Shown piece by piece: positions 32,701 through 45,127 of a stretch of DNA of 64,000 bases. Position 1 is the first letter of the stretch; every line of letters begins with the position of its first letter. The stretch comes from Cryptomeria japonica (taxonomy: Eukaryota > Streptophyta > Pinopsida > Cupressales > Cupressaceae): positions 330,245,802 to 330,309,801 of the forward strand of contig NC_081413.1 of assembly GCF_030272615.1 (NCBI RefSeq), in the 5' to 3' direction. The notes under the pieces were generated by a model that saw only the letters and a program-made list of their open reading frames with translations, was not told where the DNA came from and ran no database searches. The position numbers and the translations under genes are program-made.

Positions 32701-34075
32701 TGTTCATCCTTTAGATTGCAATTTAGAAAATTACGACATTAATTCTAACTTTGTTACCCATTCACATTCGTGCAATTTACCAACTTATTTCAAACTAAAA
32801 CAATATTGGTATCCTAACGAGATTCTTTCAACTATTATTGCTTTTAATTAACATAACCATAATACTTTTCCATAATCATAATTACAATGTTTTTTTGACT
32901 TGATTTCTACATTTATCAAGATGACTAAATTTATGCACTTTGATTTAGCTTCATAAAATTCCCATTATATACTTATGAAAAAAAAGACAATCATTCATGA
33001 TAACTTAAAGTATGAAATAAAAGAGACAAGGCATCGCATAACACAGATATGATCTCGGAGTTCACCGCTAAGGGCTACATCTCCGGGTCTGCTCAACTAC
33101 AAGACCCCTCTGGCATTTAAATATAGTTAAGAATACATAAATTACATGTCTTTTACATCCTTGCCACTTAGGTGAACACAACCAATATACAACAGCCACC
33201 TCAGTAAATAATTACATAATGATCCCTTCTGAAATGGATCCTATCAAATACATCAAAGCAATAACAAGGAATTCTTGTTAATTGTTGGTACCCTAATTGG
33301 AGACTTGACCGACGTTGACCAGACATAAGAAATCACACGACCGGGACTCAACATACCTATCAAGGGCATGCTATTATAATAGACATAACAATTACCAAAA
33401 TATTAAGCCATGCTCAAGCGTTAACGGGTAGTTACAACATTTCCTCAAGTTGACTTAAGCATCCAAACAGATTATTTAATCCTTAGATAAAACACCAAAG
33501 ACAAGTTGGTTTTACAAAAATAATCTAGCCCTTTCTCTAACTATACAAAAATTACCCTTCTTCTATAAAGAACAAAATACATTGAGAGTGAATAAAGGAA
33601 TGGGAAAATCATTTCCGAGCTAAATTAAGCTCCTATTGCATACATAAAAAAAAGTTAAAGTCTAATGCCACCATTCAATTTACTCATTAGCATTTAAACG
33701 TGAGTCCCCATATTTTCCCACTTAAATGAAATAAAACTTAAATACACATTTCAGCATTTGTAAAGATAATGAAAATCATTGATATATTAAATTCCAAAAA
33801 ATCAATATATATCATCAAATTATATATGCTAATTAGGTGTTACCTATATTAACATATATTTTAATATATCGATTTATCCCTTTTTTTAAAAAAAGAAGAA
33901 AAACATTACTTATTAAAATATACATCTCAACTCACATTTTTAATATAAAATATTGCTTATAATATATTTGTATTAATAAGCATTTTTTTTTTTTGTATAA
34001 AATAAAACAAACTATATTCAAATTTTAACTTACCTAAAATACTAAATAATAAATTAAAAAAAACAGTTAAAAATT

Positions 34076-34376
34076 AGAGGGCGGCCAACCCTAGTTAGCG
34101 AAACCCTAGGGCGGTTGTGTCCTAGCCGAAGAGCCTGCGGCCTCCATGGAGGACGCAGGCCCCTCGACCTCCACTTACAGTGGAGTCGGGGGTAGTACGC
34201 CCACCGTGGGGGTCGCAGGCCCTTCGGCTCCCCCACACAGTGGCGTCGGGAGGAGCTGCGGACTCCATGGGAGACGTAGTCCCCTTCGGCCCCCACTGTG
34301 TGTGGGCACCGAGTGGAGCTGCCGCGGCACCGCGGGGAGGGGTGGGTTGAGCTTCGGCTCCCCCCCCGAAAACCCC
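34076..34376. repeat. GC-rich repeat block in E LTR
   Basis: In an otherwise AT-rich LTR, about 300 bp are rich in CpG and built of diverged 60-70 bp units of the type GACGCAGGCCC..TCGGC..CC.CACAGTGG.GTCGGG. Open frames cross it on both strands but give only Pro/Gly/Ala-rich text. The copy at 48962-49258 is closely similar. Confidence 0.7.
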
Positions 34377-36150
34377 AAATTTACTTTTTTTTTGTTTTTT
34401 TTTTTGTATATAATTTTTTGCATAAAAAACCAGTTTCGAGTTAACAACATTTTTTTTTTTAAAAAGCCCATAAACGAAATACCCAAAAACGTAAAAACCC
34501 CCATTTTTCCATTTGTTACAGTCACATTCATTTGTTCTTTTTTTGTCTTTTCCCAGCATGTTATGGTTTTTTTTTAACACAGTAGGAGAGATTGATGAAT
34601 AACCTCCAAAACCATACAGTATTTGCAGTCCATTTTCCACACAAAGATCCAACAAAAGCCAAGCTTTACCATTTCTTTTACAATGAAATTTACTCATAAC
34701 CAACAATGGAAAATCTGAAAACCAGTATTGCAAGAAAGAAAAATACAAGATATTATGATCAAATTGATGAACAGATTCCTACCTCCAAACGCATTCCGGG
34801 AAGAGTTTTGATGAAGAGCTCCACTTGCAACTCAAAGCAAATCTCCATTTTTTTTTTCCTCCAAAATTTCCCCCATCTCCATTCCCCAAAAAAAGATCCC
34901 AAAAAGAGAACCCCCAAAATATTTCCAAAGACTAGGTTAAATGAGAAACCCCCTTTTTTTTTTGACCTAATTTTCAATTTCGAATTTAGGCATTTATTTT
35001 TAAAATAAAAGAAAATGAAAATGGAATCATTCCTTTCCACTATTCAATACCTCTTATCCATTTTTTTTTCTTATTAAAATTAAAATGCTCCTATTTCTTA
35101 TTTAATTCTAATTTTAATTTCTCCATATTACTTTAGCCAACATTTATATTTTGAACTATTAACAAGGGTAAGGTATTTAGGTTAATTTAAATTTCCAAAA
35201 ATCAATCCTTTATACTATATCAACTTTACAAGTAAAAATAATAATTTCCTTTAAATAATAAAATTTACCCTTTCTTTTCCAAAATGTGAAAATGATAAAT
35301 TTATTTCTATTTCTCAATGACTTTAAATCTTCCCTTTCTAAAAACGCATAACTAATTGAATTCGTTATTTAAAATTAACTATTAAATTAACTCGCTACAA
35401 CATAATAAAGCGACCCTTTTTAATAAATGACTAATCTCATGAAGGAACCTATTTATTTTAATTCCTCAACTATTAATGCGTAAATGAACACATTATTTCA
35501 ATTTAAATGCTTAAGCTTGCTACAAATATAAATAAAGCGATCTCTTAAATTAACGATTAATAATATAAAAGAAAACTACCTATTTTAAATTTCTAAATTA
35601 CAAATGCATACATCCTCACATTAAATTGGATTAAATACTTAGGATAACAAACTCCACTTACGCTGCGCAAGGCACACAAATCGAGGAAGTCCACCAAATC
35701 ACAGGACACACAACCCAATGAAAAGAAAGCCCCACGAACCACACACGATGCTCACTTGACCATGGCTAAGGCAAGACGAGATTTTTATGACCCCCAAATC
35801 CGAATTCTGAGGATGGAGGAGGTTTACTCAACCTTGCGAATCCCGAAGGAGATGAACCTCGCCCTAGGCGTTGTTGTACCTAAAATATCCTACACCCATG
35901 AATCACGCAAGTATACATATACATATACATATTCAATGAAGGCGTTAGCTCGAGATTTATCACAACGGTTAGGAAACAATTACATTTACACAAGAATCAA
36001 TGCAAGAGCACAATAATAGGTATGCACAATCATTTATATTATCTAAACTACACATTGCATCCCGGTCATCCTACCATTCAAGAATGCCACATAGGAAGTC
36101 AATCAAGGTCAAACGGGTTTCACAAGTCTGACTAGGGTAGGGGCATTACA

Positions 36151-36162
36151 TTCTCCCCCACT
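36151..36162 (-). other. Polypurine tract of element E
   Basis: On the minus strand AGTGGGGGAGAA lies directly against the LTR start TGTAATGCC. This sets the orientation of E as minus. Confidence 0.8.
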
Positions 36163-37435
36163 AGGCTCCAACTTACTCCTGGAAGTCGCAAGGCTAAACG
36201 GAAGTCCTACAACACGTATTAGCCGTTAAACTCAATTAACAATTATCAATTTGCACAAACAACTATTTTGTCAACATTTTAGAACATTATTTTTAAATCC
36301 TCTACAAATGTCATTATCCATTAATGGAATGCAACTAACATCATTCACATCTTAAAATATTCTAGAATTTACTCCCAATCATAGTAGAGAAACGAGAATT
36401 TTCCCTTTTTATTACACCAAATTAAAGCAATTAAGATATATAGACACAGTTATCATACCCATTTATCAAACATGACAAGAAAGTATGCCCTCAAGGTCAA
36501 TTTCTATCACCAATTCATCTCTTTTCACAAAACTTTATCATATAGAACTAGCTTCAAATATCAATTTCTACAACCAAGTTAACTTTCGACAAATAAGAGC
36601 AACGTAAGAACTCAATTGTTTACACTTTTCAGACATACAAGAATCTTTCCAATGACTATGCCCCATAACATAGTGACAAGTTAATACCATTTAATCCATG
36701 ATAACACATAATATCCATTCACAAGACTGGTTTGCATAACACAAAAGGCCACATGTGAGCATGTCTAATGCTCGGTCAAAGGTAACATATACGATCAACA
36801 TCTCTATGCCTGCTCACAGAACAAATACATGATCATCAATATCCAACATCTCACTCAAGGGCTTGATGGTGCTAGGGTACACCATAGTGGTGCTACCTTC
36901 CATACAAGTCCCTCGTGAATATCCCTTGTTGTGTAAGGTGTTTAGCCTCCAAGAGATAGTCACCACTCATAGGTAGGTAGTGGATCCTAGCTATCTCACA
37001 GCCTCACATACCTCCATCCTCAAGGTTCCCTACGTCTACTTCCTCGTATACACTCATCCAAGACCGTCTCCTACGTTCTTGGAGAGGAATTCACATTGCA
37101 AGACAAGACTAGCATACGAAAACAACAAGGATAAACTGGTTTAGCCACCAAAGTACAAAAGAATAAAGATAATAATTGTCAATTCCAACAATAAGACAAG
37201 AAAATAATTTCTGGATTTGCAACATCAAATCAAGTAAGATCAAGATTGCAAGATCATGGCTAAACTGTCAAGGTCAAAGTAAAATAAATTGCTGGCCCAC
37301 AAGGAAATAAATAAATAAATAAAAGAAAATCTTAAGTGCACATTACATCACTACATGACTAGCAGCTAGCCACCAATGAGGAAGGAAGGAACAATCATCT
37401 AACTATCCTAGTAGCTCATCATGTGGTGTGGCCAA

Positions 37436-37640
37436 GTCACACATCTGCATGGCATGGTAGTGTGCACCTCGACATCACCCCGCATCATGTCGTCACGTGG
37501 CATGGCTCTACCCTATACCTATCATTAGGCCACATGGAAATGTCTACTACATCCCGCATCGTGTCTCAACACGACATGGCAATACTTCAAGCGGACAGGG
37601 CACGCAATGGACGTATCCCGCATGGTAGTGTACCTTGCAG
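37436..37640. repeat. Degenerate CCCGCATC..TGTC / CATGGCA repeat cluster
   Basis: Three spaced occurrences of CCCGCAT (37478, 37553, 37616), each near GGCATGG or ACATGGC, suggest a decayed repeat of about 70 bp. Confidence 0.45.
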
Positions 37641-39491
37641 ATAAGGCATGCGCCGGTCACACTCTGCATAGCGATGTTCCTCTCAGGATACTCGCCATAA
37701 GCCAAAGGTATACATGGCCAAGGTCTACCCACAAGTCTACCAACACTAGTCAGTTGGCCACTTATGTAAGAAAAATAACATGCCTCTCATGAAGACAAGG
37801 CAAAAGATGCTCAAATAAAATCCATCCATATGCTCAAGAACTATCATCTATATGCTCAAAATACAGGATAGGAATTAGGCTGGCACACATGAACCTCATA
37901 AATCGGTTCATCACAAGGGGAAGTATAGAGTACACCTATGTTATAGTTCATTACAAAACTATACTTTTCCTCAAAATAGGGAAGCTAAAGTCGCTTCGCA
38001 TCGACATTACTCGTACGCTGTTCATACTATTCAAGGAATGGTGACTTCTACTACTACTCCTTCACATACTGACTTATCAACAACCCATGGGTTGGCACTC
38101 AGTAAGGAAACAAATAAGAAACATCACATAGATAGGTATGGTTTCCCATACTCATAAGCAAACATATTCCCCATGGTTGATTACTTCACCATCCCATGGG
38201 CACACATAGCAAGTACGGGTTTCCTACAACACTCATAGAATGGCACCATTATTGGTTTAGTCACATTTACGGGGGGTACTTTACATTATGTTAACATATA
38301 CTTAAGGGAATTTTTAATTATTCTTTACACATGAATCACTAGATAAAGTTTACTCTAGATACACATTCTGAAATTCTCAACAATTCAAATTTACACAAGG
38401 AAATAACATCATTCTGATATCTTTCTCAAATCTCTCTAAGCATTTTCATTCACATTACTAACTTTGCAATTTCCCTTTCCAAGACGAAAAACTTTCCCCT
38501 TTCAATTAGAAGCCCAAAGCAACATACAATTTCATGTGCGTTATAAGAATTCTTTTTCTTAAATCACTACATTCTAAATAGTATTTCAAAACAACAAATC
38601 CTATAATTTAGGCAAGAGGAGGAAAGGAGTTGGAAAATCATCTATTTCCTACGAATACACAAGAACTTCAAGATCACACCATATGCTCGGATATAAGTCT
38701 ATCATTTTAGTTGCATGGTTTTCATTTCGCTATCTTTTAGGAGGGTGCCAAAGAAACCTAACATGACATTTCTAATCATTATTGTTGCACTATAATGTTC
38801 TAGTTTTCCGAACAAGAATTCAAGACAACCAAATTTTCTTTTGTAATACAAGTCTTCTTGAGAACAATCACTATTCGTAATACAATACAATACAATAATA
38901 CACCAAATCTAAAATTGAAAATTCATAATACGACAAGAAGGTAAATGAAGAGCTATCTACTAGATATTTCACATTTAATGCATACAAATTAAGAAGTCTT
39001 TCATTTACTCTTTTCTAAACATAATAAGACAATTACCCATATCCAAAGCAAGTTAAAAGGTGCGTTACTAAATTATAGTACTCCTACCAAGTACATGGAG
39101 AACCCTTAAAGCAAACATACAATTTCCTATCATTAACCAAAAATTAACTCCCAAACCAATCCCTTTCACAACCTAAAACACAAAATGTTACAAGGCTCAC
39201 ACAAGGGCTCAAGATATATCATCCTTTCTCTTGCAGTAAGAAAACTTAAATGAGAGATAATTACCCATATCAAATCCTTTTAATTTACTAGAGAGAGAAG
39301 AAGAAGAGTCATAATCACTCAATGTAGTACATAATAAGCATTAACATTTGCCATACTAGTCTTTCAAGTGGACAATCATTAAAATCGATCAATACCATAA
39401 ACAAGCACATACCGTACTTTTAGATTCAAGATATCAACAACCAACCTAGATGGATTAGTCAAAAGAGTAAAACAAATCAAGATCGAAGGTA

Positions 39492-39496
39492 CATAC
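39492..39496. other. Target site duplication of element D, CATAC
   Basis: CATAC precedes the D 5' LTR and follows the D 3' LTR at 46187-46191. It also follows the D' LTR at 31302-31306, as expected for a duplicated 3' side. Confidence 0.92.
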
Positions 39497-40550
39497 TGTT
39501 GGTATTTTGGTATGGTTTTGTCATTGATGTCAACACCTGCTAAATACACCTACTTTGGAGATCCAGCAAAATTCACCGGCAATCAGTAAACTGTTCAACA
39601 ATCACCAGTATATGGTTAACCGGCGGGATATAATGTACACCGGTACATACAATGACATGGAAGACACTTGGTAATGTCGAAGACATCATGTGGACACTTT
39701 TCCTTGAAGTAATATCATTGGTATATTCTTATTTGCATATTTGCTTTTACCGGCAAATAGGTCCAGGTTATCTAGGGTTACATCGACAGGTTTATCTTTT
39801 CCAGATCAGCATGGCACGCTATGGAGATGATTTATTATTGTTGTAAATGCATTAAGCCGACATGTTCAATCGGTTATTGCATCGGATATTGTATTATTTG
39901 TAAAATGTTTTATTGTAATATCTTGTAGAGTCAACCTACTAAAATTGGTCTTAGGGTATGGTATAAATGTAAGATCTTATTTGTAAGATCAGATGTGGAA
40001 TGTGAAAAAGAATTGTAAGAAGGTATATGCGAGATTAAGTAGAGGTATACACGAAGACATCATTTGAAGGTGAAGCTAGGTTTTTGTAGAAGCATATCAG
40101 CATTACACTAGTACTGAATCTAGCATATGAAGATGCTATTTTGTGCAGTACATTCTCATTGGATTTAACCATCCAACTGTAGTCAGTGTGACTCCCATTT
40201 GTGTTTGAGCAGTGAGCTCTAGGCTGTTGGCCTTTCTGCATGTGCAGACCCCTCTTTGTACACTTACTATCTGCAGTAGTATCATCTGATTATGGGTAAG
40301 GTTTCCCACCGTGGTTTTTCCCCTTACAGGGTTTCCACGTACAAATATTTGTGTCATGTGTTGTGGTTGACTTTGTGCTTATGTTTCATGCATTAATTAT
40401 TACTGGTACAACATTTCCTGTTAACATTGTTTACCGGCACAATTAACTATCTTACCGGTATTAAGCAATAAGTTGGTTAATAAGATTTTGGTTTGAATTT
40501 ATTAGACAACTGATTCACCCCCCCCCTCTCAGTTGTCCCCGGGACCTACA
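39497..40550 (+). repeat. Element D 5' LTR (1054 bp)
   Basis: TGTTGGTATTTTGG to GGGACCTACA, with TATAAA at 39962-39967, the CACCGTGGTTTTTCCC motif near 40308, and the C-tract followed by TCTCAG near 40518. A primer site follows directly. Confidence 0.95.
39962..39967 (+). promoter_or_regulatory. TATA box, element D 5' LTR
   Basis: TATAAA in the context GTATGGTATAAATGTAAG. It is repeated at 45593-45598 (3' LTR) and 30713-30718 (D'). Confidence 0.55.
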
Positions 40551-40552
40551 AT

Positions 40553-40564
40553 TGGTATCAGAGC
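40553..40564 (+). other. Primer-binding site, initiator tRNA-Met type (D)
   Basis: TGGTATCAGAGC, two bases after the LTR. The leader that follows (GTCCTCT..TTTT..AACAACTTGAGG) is the one shared with element A. Confidence 0.94.
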
Positions 40565-40601
40565 TTAGTCCTCTTTTTGCAAAAGTTTAACAACTTGAGG
40601 A

Positions 40602-43600
40602 GATCCAATATCTACTAATTATTTTAGGAAGGATAGTCCTAAACTTGATGGAACCAACTATGGAATATGGAAAATCTGAATGGAGACACATCTGATTTGC
40701 ATTGGTAAAGACATCTGGGAAGTTACTAAGAATGGTTATACTGCTGTTGTAGCTGGTCAGCCTGCTCCTATTACTTTAGGCAAAGATGAAGAAAATGATT
40801 GCAAAGAAAGAGAAGCACTTTTGAGTGCATTATCAGATCAACAAATCATGGGATTATCAGATAGATCTACTGCAAAAGCTATTTGGGATCATTTGGAAAC
40901 ATTGAATGAAGGGGATTCCATAGTCAAAATTGCAAAACTTGAAAGCGTCCGAGTCAGGTATGAACATTTGAAAATGGAAGAAGATGAAAGAATTTATGCT
41001 TTTAATGGAAAGAGTAAATGAATTTGTTTTAGGTATCAAATGTTGTGGAGGAACCTTGAGTGAAGATGAGATTGTTTCAAAAATCTTAAGAGGTTTTCCA
41101 CCAGCATATAAAATGAAGGTTACTACTATTAATGAGCTGAGAACAATGCCTAATACATCAGTAACTAGGGATACATTGATTGGAAAACTTTCAGCTTTTG
41201 AAATAGAGGAATTTGGTCCTGTTGCTACAAAAACTGATTTGGCCTTCAAAGCATCAACATCATCTGCTCCATCTTTTGACAAATTAGACTGGAGAGCCTT
41301 TTATGCAAGAGAACTTGAAGAAACCAGGAAGGAGAATGAAGAGCTTGAAGAACTTGAAGCACTATTTGCAAGAAAAATGCCAAAAGGTCCAATTGGAAGT
41401 AAGTATGAAGGTAAAGCACCCTTTAAATGTTTCAATTGCAATAAGATTGGTCATATGGCTTCAAGATGCCCTGATAGACATGCTAGACTAAGAGAAGAAG
41501 CTAGAAGGACATACAAACCTAATCCTGAATATCAGAGATACATATTTAAGAAAAACAAAGATAAATCCTGTTACATTGCTGATGAAGGTGTGACTGATGA
41601 TTCTAATGAAGATCCAACAGACAACAGATGGGTCTTTGTTGCTATAACAGAAGATCAACCGGTACCTATTGCTCCACCGGTAGAACAAGCCCTAGCAGCT
41701 AAAGTTGAATCAAAGGATGAATGGATTATTGACTCAGGATGCTCACATCACATGACTGGAGACAAAGGCAAATTCTTGAACTTTCAAGAATACAATGGAG
41801 GTTTAGTAAGATTCGGAGATGACAAAGCCTGTTCAATCAAAGGTAAGGGTTCAATATCTCTTGATGGTAAACATAACACTGATAATGTTTACTATGTTGA
41901 AGGATTAAAACATAATCTTTTAAGTGTTAGTCAATTAGTTGAAAAAGGTTTTCAGTTACAATTTAAAAATGGAAAATGCAAAATCATGAATAGAATTGGT
42001 TTGGAAATTGCAACCGGTAATCAGACTAGAGGTAATATCTTTCATTTGAATAACAGTGAAAACACATGCTTAATTGCTCATATAGATGAAAGTTGGCTAT
42101 GGCATAAAAGACTATGCCATGTAAATTTTAATTGCATGGTAAAAATCAGTACTTCTAAGGTAGTTAGAGATCTACCTAAAATTGTGAAACCTCAGAATAC
42201 AATTTGCAAGGAATGTCAATTTGGAAAACAGGTTAGAGCTAGTTTCAAAAGTATTCCAAAAAAATCCAATAATGCTCTTGATTTAATTCACACTGATTTA
42301 TGTGGTCCGGCTAGAACTAAAAGCTTACAAGGTGATAGATATTTCATGCTAATTATTGATGATTATTCTAGAATGTGTTGGGTTACTTTTCTCAGAGAAA
42401 AGTCAGAAGCACTTGAGAAGTTCAAACTATTCAAAGCAATGGTTGAAAATGAAACCGGTAAGAAAATTAAATGTTTAAGATCAGATCAAAGAGGAGAATT
42501 CACATCTAGAGATTTTAATACATTCTGTGAAGTGAATGGAACCAAAAGACAATTATCAGCACCTCGGACACCACAACAGAATGGAGTTGTTGAAAGGAAA
42601 AATAGAACTATTTTGGATGCAGCAAGAAGTATGTTATCAAAAGCAAATCTACCACATGTGTACTGGAGAGAGGCAGTAAGCAATGCTGTCTATACATTCA
42701 ACAAAGTTCACATCAAAGGTGAAATCGGTAAGACCCCTCATGAACTATGGTTTGGTAATACTCCTACTCTTAAGTATTTCATAATTTTTGGAAGTAAATG
42801 TTATATTAGAAGAGATGAGTATATTGGCAAGTTTGATCCTAGAAGTGATGAAAGAATATTTCTTGGTTATTCATCTAAGAGTAAAGCTTATAGATGTTTT
42901 AATAAAAGATTACAAAAAATTGTTGAGAGTACAAATGTAAAGATTGATGAACAATTCAGAGGAACTTCAAGGTATATAGACTCTGAACCGGTAACAAAAA
43001 TTATGACAAATGAACCAACAGTAAATCCACCGGTACAGAATGATGACCTAGTTACTCCGGTATCATCAGAGGATACCACAGTAATTGAAGAACAACAACA
43101 GACTAAGACACCCCAGTATGTAAGACTGAATCATTCTAAAGATCAGATAATTGGAAGCAAATTTAAAAGATTCATGACAAGAGGAAGATTGGCAAATGAA
43201 GAGGTATGTCTTATTTCTCAAATTGAACCATTATCTATCAATGAGGCATGTGAAGATAAATTTTGGATTAAAGCTATGGAAGAAGAATTAGGACAAATTG
43301 AGAAAAATAATACTTGGACATTAGTTCACCGGCCTGAAAATAAAAATGTAATTGGAACCAAATGGGTATTTAGAAACAAACTCAATGAAGATGGTAAGGT
43401 TGTCAGGAATAAAGCAAGACAAGTGTGTAAGGGATATTCTCAGAAAGAAGGAGTTGATTACAATGAAACCTTTGCACTGGTAGCCAGAATTGAAGCAGTT
43501 AGATTATTCTTAGCCTTTGCAGCTCACAAGGATTACAAAGTTTATCAAATGGATATTAAATGTGCATTTTTGAATGGAGATCTTGAAGAAGAAGTTTATA

Positions 43601-44760
43601 TTGAACAACCTGATGGATTTTCTTTGATAGATAACAATGATATGGTTTGCAGATTAAGAAAAGCTCTGTATGGACTAAAACAAACTCCAAGAGCCTGGTA
43701 TGCAAGATTGGATAAGTATCTCTTAAAAATTGGTTTTACTAAAGGAAATGCAGATAGCAATTTATATTACAAAGTAACTAATGATGACATTTTGATTATG
43801 GAAGTATTTGTTGATGATATAATCTTTGGAGGAGAAGATGGATTATGCAAAGAATTTTCTCTTAAAATGTAGCATGAATTTGAAATGTCTATGATTGGAG
43901 AAATAAAATTCTTTTTAGGATTGCAGATTTTACAGATTGATAAAGGCATATTTTTGAGTCAATCTAAGTACTTGAAATACCTACTCAAGAAATTTGGGAT
44001 GGAGAACTCTAAACCGGTAAGCACACCTATGACTACAAATGACAAATTATCACAAAGGGATGAATCTACACCTATTAATCCAACTAGATACAAATCTATG
44101 ATAGGAGGTTTACTGTATTTGACACAAACCAGACCTGATATTATGAATGCAATATGTATAGTTTCTAGATTTCAGAGTAATCCCAAGGAAAATCATGAAT
44201 CAACAGTAAAAAGGATTTTCCGGTACTTACAAGGCACAACAAATCTTGGATTATGGTATCCTAAAGATGAAAATTTTAATCTATATGCATACACAACTGC
44301 AAATTGGGCAGGAGATGTGGATGATAGAAAGAGAACCACTGGAGGAGCATTCTTTCTTGGAAAGAGATTAGTTTCTTGGTTAAGTAAGAAATAGAGTTGT
44401 ACATCGTTATCAATAACAGAATCAGAATATGTTGCAGCAGCAACAAACTGTACATAGGTACCTTGGCTTAAGCAAATGTTGAAAGACATAAAGGTAAAAT
44501 GCAAAGAACCTATTACTATATATTGTGATAACACTGCAGCAATTGATATATCTAAGAATCCAGTATTACATTCTAAAACAAAACATGTTTCTATCAAACT
44601 GAATTTTCTAAGGGAAAAAGTTGAAGAAAAAGAAATAAAACTGGTTTATGTGAATACTAAAGAACAACTTGCAGATATTTTTACAAAACCTTTGCCTAAG
44701 GAAACTTTTGAGTATCTCAGAGATCAGCTCGGAGTCTTACCTCCATCGGTAGAGACTTAG
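40602..44760 (+). pseudogene. Element D gag-pol polyprotein
   Basis: Gag starts in frame near 40602 without a visible ATG (KDSPKLDGTNYGIWK), has a TGA at 40677, and continues METHLICIGKDIWEV. A frameshift near 40995-41010 moves to the frame kept to the end. Domains: UBN2 gag; CCHC knuckle at 41428-41469 (CFNCNKIGHMASRC); protease DSGCSHHMTG at 41731; integrase zinc region near 42090; integrase core with Asp 42295, Asp 42484 and Glu 42592 (exact DD35E spacing); RT with KVYQMDIKCAFLNG, ALYGLKQ and FVDD at 43807; RNase H to 44760. Nonsense codons lie at 43870, 44392 and 44455. The RNase H catalytic Asp at 44296 is now Thr. Domain order is Ty1/copia. Confidence 0.93.
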
Positions 44761-45127
44761 ACAGTTGATGATTGTCATCAACCGACAGAATTAAATGGAC
44801 AAATCTTTTATTCCGGTATTTGATGAGGAAGCTACTTCTCAGGGGGAGTAGTTGGTATATTGAATTGGTTGGTATTTTGTATGAACTTGACCTTTTTGTG
44901 ACTTTGGCATTTGATGTCAAAGGGGGGGAGATATATGGAAAAACATTAAAGAAAAATATATGGAAAAATGCATTATCTTTTTGAGGAGAGATTGGTATTG
45001 TAAATAAATCTTTGTATAAACACATATTACTCCCAGGGGGAGAATTGGTTTTTGTACATGGCATTTCTATTTTGGCACTTTGATGGTTTTTCCATCTTGT
45101 GTTGCCATCAATGCCAAAGGGGGAGAT
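44761..45127 (+). other. Element D 3' tail with repeated polypurine tracts
   Basis: Non-coding. G-tracts lie near 44840, 44918, 45035 and, adjacent to the LTR, 45115-45127 (AAAGGGGGAGATT). The inverted-repeat arm 45101-45118 pairs with 45148-45165 at 16 of 18 positions, placing the last tract in the loop. The small ORF 44772-44984 spans the tail but has no domain. Confidence 0.75.

Larger units (their letters stand above)
29361..36150. repeat. Left copy of a 6.8 kb duplicated block (partner 44241-51047)
   Basis: It contains the D 3' part, D LTR, the CATAC duplication, the E primer-site end and an E LTR in the same order and orientation as 44241-51047. The offset is about 14.88 kb. Sequence is nearly identical throughout. 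In several places (for example near 30320) this copy agrees with the D 3' LTR rather than the D 5' LTR, so it is a duplicate of the 3' side. Confidence 0.92.
31568..36150 (-). repeat. Element E LTR, left copy (about 4583 bp)
   Basis: Bounded by TGTAATGCC and GGCATTACA, a 9 bp terminal inverted repeat. On its right is a minus-strand polypurine tract (AGTGGGGGAGAA), as expected for the 3' side. On its left is a primer site, as expected for the 5' side, so it behaves as a shared middle LTR. Contents are diffuse 50-60 bp repeats with TTCATTCATT (31980-32700), a very AT-rich centre, a GC-rich block (34076-34376), homopolymer T/A runs, and AT-rich flanks. ORFs (34122-34748, 34706-35008, 35756-36016) have no recognised domain. 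It is unusually long for an LTR. Confidence 0.88.
36163..39496 (-). other. Element E internal region, non-coding
   Basis: About 3.3 kb without any gag, protease, RT, RNase H or integrase motif on either strand. The longest ORFs are 60-75 codons and look random. A cluster of CCCGCATC(A/G)TGTC and CATGGCA motifs (37436-37640) is the only structured part. E is therefore a large non-autonomous derivative. Confidence 0.75.

Noticed and set aside
33060-33130. Possible structured RNA with GTTCACCGCTAAGGGC text in the E LTR
   Set aside because: Looked for tRNA-like A/B boxes and cloverleaf pairing; no acceptor or anticodon stem could be drawn.
34122-34748. Long minus-strand ORF (208 codons) in the E LTR
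   Set aside because: The text is Pro/Gly/Ala-rich from the GC block joined to homopolymer-derived residues, overlaps similar-length ORFs on both strands, and its counterpart at 49063-49643 is broken. No domain seen.
35756-36016. 86-codon ORF in the E LTR, present in both copies (50653-50913)
   Set aside because: Retained in both LTRs, but the duplication is recent so this is weak evidence. Contains TATACA-derived Tyr/Thr repeats and no recognisable motif.
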